The position numbers and the translations under genes were made by a program. Of a stretch of DNA of 64,000 nucleotides, positions 45,248 to 53,964 are shown piece after piece (position 1 is the stretch's first letter; the number at the start of each line of letters is the position of its first letter). This stretch comes from Streptococcaceae bacterium AF54-32pH5A (GTDB taxonomy: Bacteria > Bacillota > Bacilli > Lactobacillales > Streptococcaceae). Under the pieces are notes generated by a model. That model had not been told where the DNA came from. It searched no databases and saw only the letters and a program-made list of their open reading frames with translations. The stretch spans positions 143,953-207,952 of the forward strand of contig JAQDAD010000002.1 of assembly GCA_027682205.1 (NCBI GenBank), given 5' to 3'.

Positions 45248-46780
45248 ATGACAGCTAGAAAAATGCAGCTACTCATGTCTAAGTACGGTTTTAGTATTAC
45301 CATCATGTTGGCGGAGTTGATTATAGTCTTTGGTTTGTTTCTTTATCTAGGTCGGATGGCTCCGATTCTCTGGATTATCCTAGTTATTTTGGTGAGTATG
45401 GCGACCATTGTATCGATTGTCAATCGCTCTATGAATCCAGAAAGCAAGGTGACATGGCTGTTAGTAGCCTTTGTTCCAGTATTTGGTCCCCTACTTTATA
45501 TCATGTTTGGCGAACGCCGCCTATCTAAAAAAGAGGTCAAGCAGTTAAAGCAACTCCAATCAATGGTTGACCGAGAGGACAATAGCAGAGCTCTTCGGCT
45601 GGAGTTAAAGGAAGAGGATAAGTCTGCTTATGGCGTCATCAAATCCCTCCTCAGTATGGATACGAATGCAGATGTCTATGATCGAACGGATACACAATTT
45701 TTTGCCTCTGGTGAAAGTATGTGGTGTCGGATGCTAGAGGACCTCAAGAAAGCTGAGAAATTTATCTTTCTCGAATACTACATCATCGAAGAAGGCTTGA
45801 TGTGGAACAGCATTTTAGAGATTTTGGAAGAAAAGGCAGCTCAAGGAGTAGAGGTGAAGCTCCTCTATGATGACATTGGTTGTATGGCTACCCTGCCTGG
45901 AGATTATACCATCCAGCTTCGTGGACGAGGGATTGAAGCCCATAAATTTAACAAGGTGATTCCACGCTTGACCGTCGCCTATAACAACCGTGACCACCGT
46001 AAAATCATGATTATCGATGGTCAAATTGCCTATACAGGTGGTATCAATCTAGCAGATGAGTATATCAACCATATCGAACGCTTTGGTTATTGGAAGGATA
46101 GCGGTATTCGGTTGGATGGGTCGGCTGTAAAGGCTTTTACCAGACTCTTTTTATCCACTTGGTATATCAACCGTGGAGAGATTAGTGATTTTGATCAATA
46201 CCATCTCGAAAATCAACCTAGAGACGGGATGGGGCTCTGTATCCCTTATAGTAGTGGGCCAAAACCCATCTATCGATCCCAGGTTGGGAAAACGGTCTAT
46301 CAAAACCTTATCAATCAAGCTACAGACTATGTCTATATCACGACTCCCTATCTGATTGCCGACTATGATCTCACTGAAAGTATCAAAAATGCAGCATTGA
46401 GAGGGGTAGATGTGCGAATTGTGACACCTTGTATCCCAGATAAGAAGGTTATCCAATTGGTTACTCGCGGAGCCTATCCAGATTTGCTATCTGCGGGGGT
46501 TCGTATTTACGAGTACAGTCCTGGATTTCTTCATAGCAAGCAAATGCTTGTCGATGGAGAAGCAGCAACAGTGGGAACCATCAATTTTGACTATCGTAGC
46601 TTGCTCCACCACTATGAAAATGCTGTGTTGCTTTATAGAACACAGTCCATCATAGATATTGAGAGGGACTTCGAAGAGATTTTTAAGGTTTCTCAAGAAA
46701 TTTATCCCCACACCATCAAAACAAGCTGGTATCAAAGTTTGATCAAGGAAATTGTCCAGTTGTTTGCACCTATGCTCTAA
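45248..46780 (+). CDS. cls: cardiolipin synthase
   Basis: 510 residues: two N-terminal transmembrane segments, a PLDNc region and two phospholipase-D HxKxxxxD motifs (HRKIMIID near residue 250; HSKQMLVD near 428). Makes cardiolipin from phosphatidylglycerol at the membrane. Ribosome site AAGGAAGGGG. Normal length. It marks the return to the pneumococcal gene order after the accessory block. Confidence 0.94.
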   Translation: MTARKMQLLMSKYGFSITIMLAELIIVFGLFLYLGRMAPILWIILVILVSMATIVSIVNRSMNPESKVTWLLVAFVPVFGPLLYIMFGERRLSKKEVKQLKQLQSMVDREDNSRALRLELKEEDKSAYGVIKSLLSMDTNADVYDRTDTQFFASGESMWCRMLEDLKKAEKFIFLEYYIIEEGLMWNSILEILEEKAAQGVEVKLLYDDIGCMATLPGDYTIQLRGRGIEAHKFNKVIPRLTVAYNNRDHRKIMIIDGQIAYTGGINLADEYINHIERFGYWKDSGIRLDGSAVKAFTRLFLSTWYINRGEISDFDQYHLENQPRDGMGLCIPYSSGPKPIYRSQVGKTVYQNLINQATDYVYITTPYLIADYDLTESIKNAALRGVDVRIVTPCIPDKKVIQLVTRGAYPDLLSAGVRIYEYSPGFLHSKQMLVDGEAATVGTINFDYRSLLHHYENAVLLYRTQSIIDIERDFEEIFKVSQEIYPHTIKTSWYQSLIKEIVQLFAPML

Positions 46781-46789
46781 CTACCAACC

Positions 46790-46821
46790 AAGATCTAGCC
46801 CAAGGCTGGATCTTATTTTTT
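46790..46821 (+). terminator. cls terminator
   Basis: AAGATCtAGCC/GGCTgGATCTT with CAA loop and T6 tail. Confidence 0.85.
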
Positions 46822-46828
46822 GTCTTTT

Positions 46829-46836
46829 TGCGAATA
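46829..46836 (+). promoter_or_regulatory. probable ComX (late competence) promoter
   Basis: TGCGAATA, preceded by T5, differs at one position from the combox TACGAATA recognised by the competence sigma factor ComX. ccs4 downstream is a known late competence-induced gene in pneumococcus. Confidence 0.7.
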
Positions 46837-46855
46837 GATAAGCAGGAGGATGAAA

Positions 46856-46999
46856 ATGCTAAATCAAGAAGAATATGATTTTATCCTAAAGTTTCAAACA
46901 AGCAGTTTACACCGTTTTCGAGAGATTGAACGCTATGCTGAGCTAGATAAGAAATTCAGCAAATATCAATCCCTAGCTGACATTCCTGTAAGATTTTGA
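46856..46999 (+). CDS. 47-residue ORF in front of ccs4
   Basis: ATG 46856 has a perfect AGGAGG 6 bases upstream. The product starts MLNQEEYDFILKFQ, is charged and probably helical, with no signal or membrane segment. It lies between the combox and ccs4 and would be the first gene on the competence transcript. Its stop codon TGA is part of an extended -10 for ccs4. It could be a small protein or a remnant of a larger gene; I recognise no family. Confidence 0.6.
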   Translation: MLNQEEYDFILKFQTSSLHRFREIERYAELDKKFSKYQSLADIPVRF

Positions 47000-47005
47000 T
47001 ATACT
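46997..47005 (+). promoter_or_regulatory. extended -10 promoter of ccs4
   Basis: TGATATACT, 31 bases before ATG 47036, gives a second, ComX-independent start for ccs4. Confidence 0.55.
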
Positions 47006-47035
47006 AAAACAGATAAACTTACTAGGAGAAATTGA

Positions 47036-48589
47036 ATGAACGTATACGAGGAAAAAGGCGAACAGCTAGAAGAATTTCGATACCAGTATCGGGAACGGCT
47101 GGATCGAGAGTCTGAATTTGGACTGGAGCGAGGTAAGAAGAAACGAACTCCGCTTCCATTTTTTAGCATGGTGATTTGGAGTCTGGCTGCTACAGTTGTT
47201 TCTGTAATGTTGCCTCTGATCTTTGGTTTGGTGAGCCCCCAACAGATGCAAGATCTTTATACTGGTTGGGCGCTACATCAGAGTGGGCAGATTTACACGG
47301 ATTATTATGGTTCAAATGGACTGCTTTATTACGTACTAATCTATCTCTCTCAAGGTAGCATTCTATTTGCTTTGGTGGAGTGGTTGGCCTTGTTCGGAGC
47401 CGGAGTTTTTTTATTCAAGTCCGCAGATGCCTTGACAGGTCGGGGAGAGCAGGCTAGACAGCTTTTATTGGTTTTTTATCTGTTTGTGGGCAGTCTGGGA
47501 TTTGGTGGTAGCTATGCAGTGGTTGTGGCCTTGCCTTTTCTATTTTATAGTTTTAGCCTAGTGGCCGACTATCTGGATGATCCAAGTAACGATAAAGGTT
47601 TTTTGCGAATTGGGATGAGTTTAGCACTAGCTTTCTTCCTATCACCTATTCCCACAACCTTGTTTGCAGCTATACTTGCCTTGAGTTTGTTTGGATTTAA
47701 TATTGCCAAGCGTCGATTTGATCATGGTTTGTATCAATTTTTCGCATCAGCTCTAGGATTCTCTCTCATATTTTATCCAATTGGCTACTATACTGTATTA
47801 ACAGGAACTTTTGGTGATGCGATTGGCCATACCTTGTATCCAGTAGTAACCCTTGGCTTCCTTTCAAATACCAAGTTGATTGATAACGCTACTTTTTATG
47901 GCTTGTTAGCCCTTGCTTTAGGGTTGTTGACATTGATTGTTTCAGGAATTGTTCAATCTAAACCTGCTAAGCAGTATGCAGTCTCAATAATGGCTAGCTT
48001 GGGCTTGCTAGTAAGTCTTATTCTGTTAATTCTTTCGAAAGAACCTTTACATGGATCGCGTTTGGCAGTAGTTTTGCCCTTTCTGACATTGTTATTGCTA
48101 ACTAATATTAAAGAAGGGCTTCCTGGCCGTACGAGTCGTAGACGAAGTACAGAATCCTCATCGCTCTTTGGTCGCTACCTCAAGGGAAATTTCTATCTAC
48201 CATTAGTTGCGATAGTCTATTTACTTTTCCTACCCGTTTTGAGTCGCTATATTTCGCATCCAAGTACTTATCAGGAACGCGAGCAGCTTGCTAGCTTGGT
48301 TAAACAGCAAACGAGTTCTGAGGATCGTGTCTATGCTTGGGATGATCGTCCAGATTTTTATCGAGCAAGTGAACGACTGGCTCCGACTTCTCTAGTAACA
48401 CCAACACTCTATACTGCAAGTGATGAGAATAAAAGTAAACTAGTCAATGACTTAAAAGAGACCCCACCTAAGATGATTTTGGTCAATCAAAAAGTCACAT
48501 TATGGCCAGATGTAGAAAACTTGCTCAGTGAAAAATACGAACTTGTCAAGACAGATACTAGTCAATTCAAGCTTTATAAATCTAAATAA
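47036..48589 (+). CDS. ccs4: competence-induced membrane protein Ccs4
   Basis: 517 residues. Charged cytoplasmic N terminus (MNVYEEKGEQLEEFRYQYRERLDRESEFG), then about ten hydrophobic segments and an extracytoplasmic C-terminal domain of about 120 residues. The topology resembles GT-C-like membrane proteins, but no catalytic motif is clear. It matches the N terminus I recall for pneumococcal Ccs4, a late competence gene of unknown function dispensable for transformation. Confidence 0.8.
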   Translation: MNVYEEKGEQLEEFRYQYRERLDRESEFGLERGKKKRTPLPFFSMVIWSLAATVVSVMLPLIFGLVSPQQMQDLYTGWALHQSGQIYTDYYGSNGLLYYVLIYLSQGSILFALVEWLALFGAGVFLFKSADALTGRGEQARQLLLVFYLFVGSLGFGGSYAVVVALPFLFYSFSLVADYLDDPSNDKGFLRIGMSLALAFFLSPIPTTLFAAILALSLFGFNIAKRRFDHGLYQFFASALGFSLIFYPIGYYTVLTGTFGDAIGHTLYPVVTLGFLSNTKLIDNATFYGLLALALGLLTLIVSGIVQSKPAKQYAVSIMASLGLLVSLILLILSKEPLHGSRLAVVLPFLTLLLLTNIKEGLPGRTSRRRSTESSSLFGRYLKGNFYLPLVAIVYLLFLPVLSRYISHPSTYQEREQLASLVKQQTSSEDRVYAWDDRPDFYRASERLAPTSLVTPTLYTASDENKSKLVNDLKETPPKMILVNQKVTLWPDVENLLSEKYELVKTDTSQFKLYKSK

Positions 48590-48590
48590 C

Positions 48591-48649
48591 AAATCAATAT
48601 CTTGTGTATTTTTAAAAATTTTAGAATTTTTAACACAAGATATTGATTT
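48591..48649. promoter_or_regulatory. pair of NrdR boxes forming a long inverted repeat before nrdD
   Basis: AAATCAATATCTTGTGT (48591-48607) and its exact complement ACACAAGATATTGATTT (48633-48649). Each half resembles the NrdR box (ACACwATATaTwGTGT), with about 13 of 16 matches. Their centres are 42 bases apart, about four helical turns. The inverted repeat, followed by a T-rich stretch, may also terminate ccs4. Confidence 0.65.
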
Positions 48650-48661
48650 TTCTTTTTGGAG

Positions 48662-48670
48662 TGGTATAAT
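48662..48670 (+). promoter_or_regulatory. extended -10 promoter of nrdD
   Basis: TGG plus TATAAT, directly downstream of the NrdR-box pair and 35 bases before the nrdD start. Confidence 0.7.
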
Positions 48671-48705
48671 ATCATTTAAGAAGAAAAATAGAAAAGAGCC
48701 TAGAT

Positions 48706-50913
48706 ATGATTGTATTGGAAGGGAAAAATGCCCCTGCTTCAACCTTGTTCGTTGAAAAGCGGGACGGCAGACGAGTTTTATTTGATGTAGACAAGATTGA
48801 CAAAGCGCTTCACAAGGCAGCTGACAAGGTTATGGATGTGACTCCCTTGGTTGAAAGACGTCTCAATGGATTGCTTGAGCGCATTGTTGCGGAGATTCAC
48901 AGTCGCTTCCCTCAAGGTGTTAAGATTTACGAGATTCAAAATATCGTAGAACATGAACTCCTTGAAGCCAAAGAATATGCGCTGGCTGAGGAGTATATCA
49001 CTTATCGGACACAAAGGGATTTTGAGCGCTCAAAAGCGACAGATATCAACTTTAGCATCCATAAGCTCCTCAATAAAGACCAAGCGGTTGTCAATGAAAA
49101 TGCCAATAAAGACAGTGATGTCTTTAATACCCAGCGTGATCTGACAGCAGGGATTGTGGGGAAATCAATCGGACTGCAAATGCTTCCTAAGCACGTAGCC
49201 AATGCTCACCAAAAAGGGGATATCCACTATCATGACCTGGACTATAGCCCCTACACACCGATGACCAACTGCTGTTTGATTGATTTTAAAGGCATGTTGG
49301 AAAATGGTTTTAAGATTGGAAATGCGGAGGTAGAAAGTCCCAAGTCTATCCAGACTGCGACAGCTCAAATTTCACAAATTATCGCCAACGTTGCTTCTAG
49401 CCAGTACGGGGGCTGTTCAGCTGACCGTATCGATGAAGTCTTGGCTCCTTACGCAGAGAAGAATTACCAAAAACACCTCAAGGATGCGGAAGAGTGGGTT
49501 TTGCCTGAAAAACGGGAAGATTACGCTTGGAAGAAAACGCAAAAGGACATCTACGATGCCATGCAATCTCTCGAGTATGAAATCAACACTCTCTTCACTT
49601 CAAATGGACAAACACCTTTTACCTCACTAGGTTTTGGTCTGGGAACCAATCGTTTTGAGCGTGAAATTCAAAAGGCTATCTTGACTATTCGAATCAAGGG
49701 TCTTGGCTCAGAACATCGAACAGCCATCTTCCCTAAACTCATCTTTACACTAAAAAGAGGACTTAACTTAGAGGAAGGTTCACCTAACTACGACATCAAA
49801 CAGTTGGCTCTTGAGTGTGCAACCAAGCGGATGTACCCAGATGTCTTGTCCTATGATAAGATTATCGAGCTGACAGGTTCTTTCAAGGTTCCTATGGGTT
49901 GCCGTTCTTTCCTCCAAGGATGGAAGGATGAGAATGGTGTTGAGGTCAATTCAGGTCGTATGAATCTAGGTGTTGTGACAGTCAATCTGCCTCGTATCGC
50001 CCTCGAATCCGAAGGTGACATGAACAAGTTCTGGGAAATCTTCAACGAGCGAATGAACATCGCAGAAGATGCTCTTGTATACCGTGTTGAGCGTACCAAG
50101 GAAGCTACACCAGCCAACGCACCAATCCTCTACCAATACGGTGCTTTCGGACGTCGTCTTGGCAAGAAAGAAAGTGTTGATGAGCTCTTCAAGAATCGCC
50201 GTGCGACAGTTTCGTTGGGCTATATCGGTTTGTATGAAGTAGCTACGGTCTTCTTTGGTAACAGCTGGGAACACAATCCAGATGCCAAGGAATTCACGCT
50301 AGACATCATTCGCGATATGAAACGCCGTGTAGAAGAGTGGTCTGACCAATATGGCTACCATTTCTCTATCTACTCAACACCATCTGAAAGTTTGACGGAC
50401 CGTTTTTGTCGTTTGGATACAGAGAAGTTCGGCTCTATTCCTGATATTACAGACAAGGAATACTACACCAACTCTTTTCACTATGATGTCCGTAAAAATC
50501 CAACACCGTTTGAAAAATTAGACTTTGAGAAAGTCTATCCAGAAGCAGGTGCATCAGGTGGCTTTATCCACTATTGTGAGTATCCAGTCCTCCAGCAAAA
50601 TCCTAAGGCCCTGGAAGCTGTATGGGACTATGCCTATGACCGTGTTGGCTATCTAGGAACCAATACTCCGATTGATCGCTGTTACAAGTGTGATTTTGAA
50701 GGGGATTTTGAACCGACTGAGAGAGGCTTTGCTTGTCCCAACTGTGGCAATAGCGACCCTAGAACAGTAGACGTGGTCAAACGTACGTGTGGTTATCTAG
50801 GAAATCCGCAAGCGCGTCCGATGGTCAATGGACGCCACAAGGAAATCGCTGCGCGTGTCAAACACATGAACGGTTCAACCATTAAAACAGCCGGACATGA
50901 AGTAACAAATTAG
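48706..50913 (+). CDS. nrdD: anaerobic ribonucleoside-triphosphate reductase
   Basis: 735 residues, class III reductase. N-terminal ATP-cone (VEKRDGRRVLFDVDKI), active-site cysteines in the barrel (YGGCSAD), C-terminal zinc cysteines (CYKCDFEGDFEPTERGFACPNCG) and the glycyl-radical loop RTCGYLG. Makes deoxynucleotides without oxygen and needs NrdG, encoded 1.2 kb downstream. First gene of the nrdD-46aa-GNAT-GNAT-nrdG-kinase operon, probably NrdR-controlled. Confidence 0.97.
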   Translation: MIVLEGKNAPASTLFVEKRDGRRVLFDVDKIDKALHKAADKVMDVTPLVERRLNGLLERIVAEIHSRFPQGVKIYEIQNIVEHELLEAKEYALAEEYITYRTQRDFERSKATDINFSIHKLLNKDQAVVNENANKDSDVFNTQRDLTAGIVGKSIGLQMLPKHVANAHQKGDIHYHDLDYSPYTPMTNCCLIDFKGMLENGFKIGNAEVESPKSIQTATAQISQIIANVASSQYGGCSADRIDEVLAPYAEKNYQKHLKDAEEWVLPEKREDYAWKKTQKDIYDAMQSLEYEINTLFTSNGQTPFTSLGFGLGTNRFEREIQKAILTIRIKGLGSEHRTAIFPKLIFTLKRGLNLEEGSPNYDIKQLALECATKRMYPDVLSYDKIIELTGSFKVPMGCRSFLQGWKDENGVEVNSGRMNLGVVTVNLPRIALESEGDMNKFWEIFNERMNIAEDALVYRVERTKEATPANAPILYQYGAFGRRLGKKESVDELFKNRRATVSLGYIGLYEVATVFFGNSWEHNPDAKEFTLDIIRDMKRRVEEWSDQYGYHFSIYSTPSESLTDRFCRLDTEKFGSIPDITDKEYYTNSFHYDVRKNPTPFEKLDFEKVYPEAGASGGFIHYCEYPVLQQNPKALEAVWDYAYDRVGYLGTNTPIDRCYKCDFEGDFEPTERGFACPNCGNSDPRTVDVVKRTCGYLGNPQARPMVNGRHKEIAARVKHMNGSTIKTAGHEVTN

Positions 50914-50924
50914 AAGGAAATGCA

Positions 50925-51065
50925 ATGGGGAAATACCAATTAGACGATAAGGGACGCGCACAAGTGACCCGTTATCATGAGAAATACTCTAAAGGTGGAA
51001 CAGGTAAAAAAGAACGCTTGCTCAACCTCAGAGAACAGTTTTTAAACAAGAACAAGAAAAAATAA
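50925..51065 (+). CDS. 46-residue conserved basic protein of the nrd operon
   Basis: ATG 50925 with AAGGA 6 bases upstream, 11 bases after nrdD. Product MGKYQLDDKGRAQVTRYHEK... ends in a poly-lysine tail; no cysteines or membrane segment. The same small gene lies between nrdD and the acetyltransferases in pneumococcus by recollection. Function unknown. Confidence 0.8.
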   Translation: MGKYQLDDKGRAQVTRYHEKYSKGGTGKKERLLNLREQFLNKNKKK

Positions 51066-51092
51066 AAGTGAGAGTCCGCTCTCGCTTTTCTC
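51064..51092 (+). terminator. attenuating terminator inside the nrd operon
   Basis: AAAGTGAGAG/CTCTCGCTTTT with a TCCG loop, starting within the previous stop codon. The following genes have no clear promoter, so it probably only reduces transcription. Confidence 0.7.
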
Positions 51093-51108
51093 TTAATTGG
51101 AGGTAAAA

Positions 51109-51609
51109 ATGATACTACGCAGACCAACATTGGCAGATAAAGAGACAGTTTTAGAGATGATGGCAGAGTTTGAACAGACTCAATCAGCCCACGATGGTGG
51201 GTTTTGGAACGCCAACAATTTTGTTTATGAAGAGTGGCTAGAAGAAAATCTTCAAGCGGAAGCGGGACTCAATATTCCTGAAAACTGGGTTCCTGCTATC
51301 CAGCTGGTTAGTTTTGACGTAGCAGGCCAGGCTCTTGGCTTTCTCAACCTTCGTCTCCGATTAAATGACTACTTACTAGAAAATGGGGGCCATATTGGCT
51401 ACTCCGTCCGCCCCTCTGAAAGAGGTAAGGGTTATGCGAAAGAATCCCTCCGACAAGGTCTACAAGTTGCTAAGGGAAAGAATATCAAACGAGCGCTTGT
51501 GACTTGTAGCACAGAAAATCCAGCAAGCCGAGCTGTTATCTTAGCTAATGGTGGGGAGTTGGAGGATGTTCGAAACGGAACGGAGCGCTATTGGATTGAT
51601 GTCGATTAA
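51109..51609 (+). CDS. GNAT acetyltransferase, first of a tandem pair
   Basis: 166 residues. Acetyl-CoA binding motif A in YSVRPSERGKGYAKESLRQGLQVAK (R/QxxGxG/A pattern) and a late CSTENPASRAVILANGGELED. ATG 51109 follows GGAGG; an in-frame codon 12 bases earlier is less likely. The C-terminal 75 residues are nearly identical to the next gene's. Acceptor unknown. Confidence 0.85.
   Translation: MILRRPTLADKETVLEMMAEFEQTQSAHDGGFWNANNFVYEEWLEENLQAEAGLNIPENWVPAIQLVSFDVAGQALGFLNLRLRLNDYLLENGGHIGYSVRPSERGKGYAKESLRQGLQVAKGKNIKRALVTCSTENPASRAVILANGGELEDVRNGTERYWIDVD
51499..51596 (+). repeat. 98-base exact repeat, copy 1 (GNAT 3' end)
   Basis: Identical to 52015-52112 (offset 516), within a wider ~190-base region of high identity. 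Confidence 0.9.
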
Positions 51610-51618
51610 GGAGGAAGC

Positions 51619-52125
51619 ATGGAGCTAAGACGACCAACTTTGGAAGATAAAGAAGCGATATTAGAGATGATTGCGGAGTTCGATGCAGCAAAATCCTATA
51701 TGCACGGTGGCATGGGCTCCGCTTGGAAGCGAGCAAAGGATTATGAGGATTGTTTAAAGATTGTAGAGCAGCAGGAGGATGATGCCAACCTGCCAGTAGG
51801 CTGGGTTCCTGCAATCAAATTTTTATCCTTTGATGAGACTGGCTTGCCTTTGGGATTTTTAGCCCTGCGCTTGTCCTTGAATGACAAATTATTTGTGGAA
51901 GGTGGTCATATTGGTTATTCCATCCGCCCGTCTGAAAGAGGCAAGGGTTATGCCAAAGAATCCCTCCGACAAGGTCTACAAGTTGCTAAGGGAAAGAGTA
52001 TTAAACGAGCTTTAGTGACTTGTAGCACAGAAAATCCAGCAAGCCGAGCTGTTATCTTAGCTAATGGTGGGGAGTTGGAGGATGTTCGAAACGGAACGGA
52101 GCGCTATTGGATAGACTTGGAGTAG
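51619..52125 (+). CDS. GNAT acetyltransferase, second of a tandem pair
   Basis: 168 residues, same fold and motif A (YSIRPSERGKGYAKESLRQGLQ). The first half differs clearly from its neighbour (for example KSYMHGGMGSAWKRAKDYEDC versus SAHDGGFWNANNFVYEEW), while the 3' ~190 bases are almost the same. This is a tandem duplication with later homogenisation of the 3' part. GGAGGAAG precedes ATG. Confidence 0.85.
   Translation: MELRRPTLEDKEAILEMIAEFDAAKSYMHGGMGSAWKRAKDYEDCLKIVEQQEDDANLPVGWVPAIKFLSFDETGLPLGFLALRLSLNDKLFVEGGHIGYSIRPSERGKGYAKESLRQGLQVAKGKSIKRALVTCSTENPASRAVILANGGELEDVRNGTERYWIDLE
52015..52112 (+). repeat. 98-base exact repeat, copy 2 (GNAT 3' end)
   Basis: Identical to 51499-51596. 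Confidence 0.9.
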
Positions 52126-52130
52126 ACAGC

Positions 52131-52727
52131 ATGACATGGAATACACCAAAACCAGGCGAGTGGAAAAGTGAAGAACTCAGTAAAGGGCGAATTATTGATT
52201 ACAAGGCCTTTAACTTTGTCGATGGAGAAGGTGTGCGAAACTCTCTCTATGTATCAGGTTGCATGTTTCACTGCGAGGGATGTTATAATGTGGCGACTTG
52301 GTCTTTCAATGCAGGCATTCCTTATACAGCAGAGTTAGAAGAACAGATCATGGAAGACCTTGCCCAACCCTATGTTCAAGGATTGACCCTGCTAGGAGGA
52401 GAACCCTTTCTTAATACAGGAATTCTCTTGCCTCTCGTTAAACGCATTCGGAAGGAATTGCCAGATAAAGACATCTGGTCCTGGACGGGCTACACTTGGG
52501 AAGAAATGATGCTGGAAACTCCAGATAAACTGGAACTCTTGTCGCTGATTGACATCCTTGTCGATGGACGGTATGATAAAAGCAAGCGTAATCTCATGCT
52601 CCAGTTTCGAGGTTCCTCTAATCAACGAATTATCGATGTGCAAAAATCCCTCAAAAGTGGGCAAATAGTGATTTGGGACAAGCTTAATGACGGAAAAGAA
52701 AGCTATGAACAGGTGAAGAGAGAATGA
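52131..52727 (+). CDS. nrdG: anaerobic ribonucleotide reductase activating enzyme
   Basis: 198-residue radical SAM protein with cluster motif CMFHCEGC (CxxxCxxC), LLGGEPF and a VDGRYD segment. It generates the glycyl radical on NrdD. ATG 52131 is chosen, 8 bases after a GGAG overlapping the GNAT stop. Ends with ATGA overlap to the kinase-like gene. Confidence 0.95.
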   Translation: MTWNTPKPGEWKSEELSKGRIIDYKAFNFVDGEGVRNSLYVSGCMFHCEGCYNVATWSFNAGIPYTAELEEQIMEDLAQPYVQGLTLLGGEPFLNTGILLPLVKRIRKELPDKDIWSWTGYTWEEMMLETPDKLELLSLIDILVDGRYDKSKRNLMLQFRGSSNQRIIDVQKSLKSGQIVIWDKLNDGKESYEQVKRE

Positions 52728-53350
52728 AGAAAAAAGACCTGATAGAACAACTGGTCTCAGAGATAGAGTCAGGGAAAGTCAAAACACTGGGGATTTACGG
52801 ACATGGGGCTTCAGGGAAATCAACCTTTGCTCAAGAATTGTTTCAAGCCCTAGATGCTGAAAAAGTAAATCTACTAGAAACAGACCCCTATATCACCTCA
52901 GAACGCTATCTGGTAGTGCCGAAGCAAGCGCCAAATCAAAAAGTGACAGCTTGTCTACCAGTGGCGCATGAGCTGACAAGTTTGGAGAGGGACATTCTCG
53001 CCTTAAAGGCCGGCATGGACATCTTGACGATTGATGAACCTTGGAAGCCAAGCGAAGTCTTATCTGGTTCAAAACCAATACTGATAGTCGAAGGGATGTC
53101 TGTGGGTTTTCTACCCAAGAAACTCTTTGATAAAACTATCTGTTTCAACACGGACGAAGAAACGGAATTAAAGAGGCGCCTAGCTCGAGATACGACTATG
53201 AGAAATCGCGATGCTTCCTTTATATTAGCTAGCCATCAGATGAGACGGGAGCAGTATCAGCAATACTATAGAGAAACCGAGTCAAAAGCAGATATCTTAG
53301 TGGATCAATCAGAAGATAAATTCAAGGTCAGAACGACACACATTATATAG
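52724..53350 (+). CDS. uridine kinase-like P-loop protein
   Basis: 208 residues. Walker A GHGASGKSTF (about 25-34) and a uridine kinase/PRK-like fold with ETDPY, IVEGMS and a RDTTMRNRD lid. Phosphorylates an unknown small substrate; nucleosides are plausible given its coupling to nrdG. Last gene of the nrd operon. Confidence 0.82.
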   Translation: MKKKDLIEQLVSEIESGKVKTLGIYGHGASGKSTFAQELFQALDAEKVNLLETDPYITSERYLVVPKQAPNQKVTACLPVAHELTSLERDILALKAGMDILTIDEPWKPSEVLSGSKPILIVEGMSVGFLPKKLFDKTICFNTDEETELKRRLARDTTMRNRDASFILASHQMRREQYQQYYRETESKADILVDQSEDKFKVRTTHII

Positions 53351-53451
53351 AAGAAAAGATTGATTTTTATAGACGTAAATCAGTAATCGTAGGAAGATGA
53401 AATAGGAAAACAGTTTCATCCTAAAAAAACGAAAAAAACCTAACAAATCCC

Positions 53452-53480
53452 TTGCAATCGCAGGGGCTTTGTGTTATTCT
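53452..53480 (+). promoter_or_regulatory. S10-spc operon promoter
   Basis: -35 TTGCAA (53452-53457), 17-base spacer, extended -10 TGTTATTCT (53472-53480). Confidence 0.78.
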
Positions 53481-53486
53481 ATTATG

Positions 53487-53590
53487 GTGCTGTAAATTAC
53501 AGCCTTAGCTTTGATGCAAGAGGTTGCGACACGCTCGGTTGCATTGCCACGCAACACGCGTCGGTTTTCTTGTGGAGCTAGCCTATTATC
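53487..53590 (+). promoter_or_regulatory. structured leader of the S10 operon
   Basis: After a palindrome GCTGTAAATTACAGC (53489-53503) comes a nested hairpin: CGACaCG pairs with CGcGTCG, and GTTGC with GCAAC inside it. Leaders of this operon commonly bind a ribosomal protein (L4 in E. coli). The structure is visible; the ligand here is not known. Confidence 0.55.
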
Positions 53591-53615
53591 TTAAATAGAC
53601 GAAAAGGAGAAAAAG

Positions 53616-53924
53616 ATGGCAAACAAAAAAATCCGTATCCGTTTGAAAGCTTACGAACACCGTACGCTTGACACAGCGGCTGCAAAAATCGTAGAATCAG
53701 CTACTCGTACAGGTGCACAAGTTGCGGGTCCAATCCCACTTCCAACTGAGCGTAGCCTCTACACAATCATTCGTGCGACTCACAAATACAAAGACTCTCG
53801 CGAACAATTTGAAATGCGTACACACAAACGCTTGATCGATATCGTTAACCCAACTCAAAAAACAGTTGATGCTTTGATGAAATTGGATCTTCCAAGTGGT
53901 GTAAACGTAGAAATCAAACTTTAA
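53616..53924 (+). CDS. rpsJ: ribosomal protein S10
   Basis: 102 residues, full length, [22 protein letters not shown] start and the conserved [11 protein letters not shown] segment. 30S subunit head protein and NusB partner in antitermination. AAAGGAGA site 8 bases upstream. Followed by an unusual 216-base gap with a structured repeat. Confidence 0.98.
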
Positions 53925-53964
53925 TCTAAAATATAAAAGAGCAGAGGCTGGTGTTTCAATCTAA

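Noticed and set aside
48500..48742. Minus-strand frame over the ccs4-nrdD gap
   Set aside because: It is produced by the NrdR inverted repeat and the AT-rich promoter; no ribosome site and low-complexity product.
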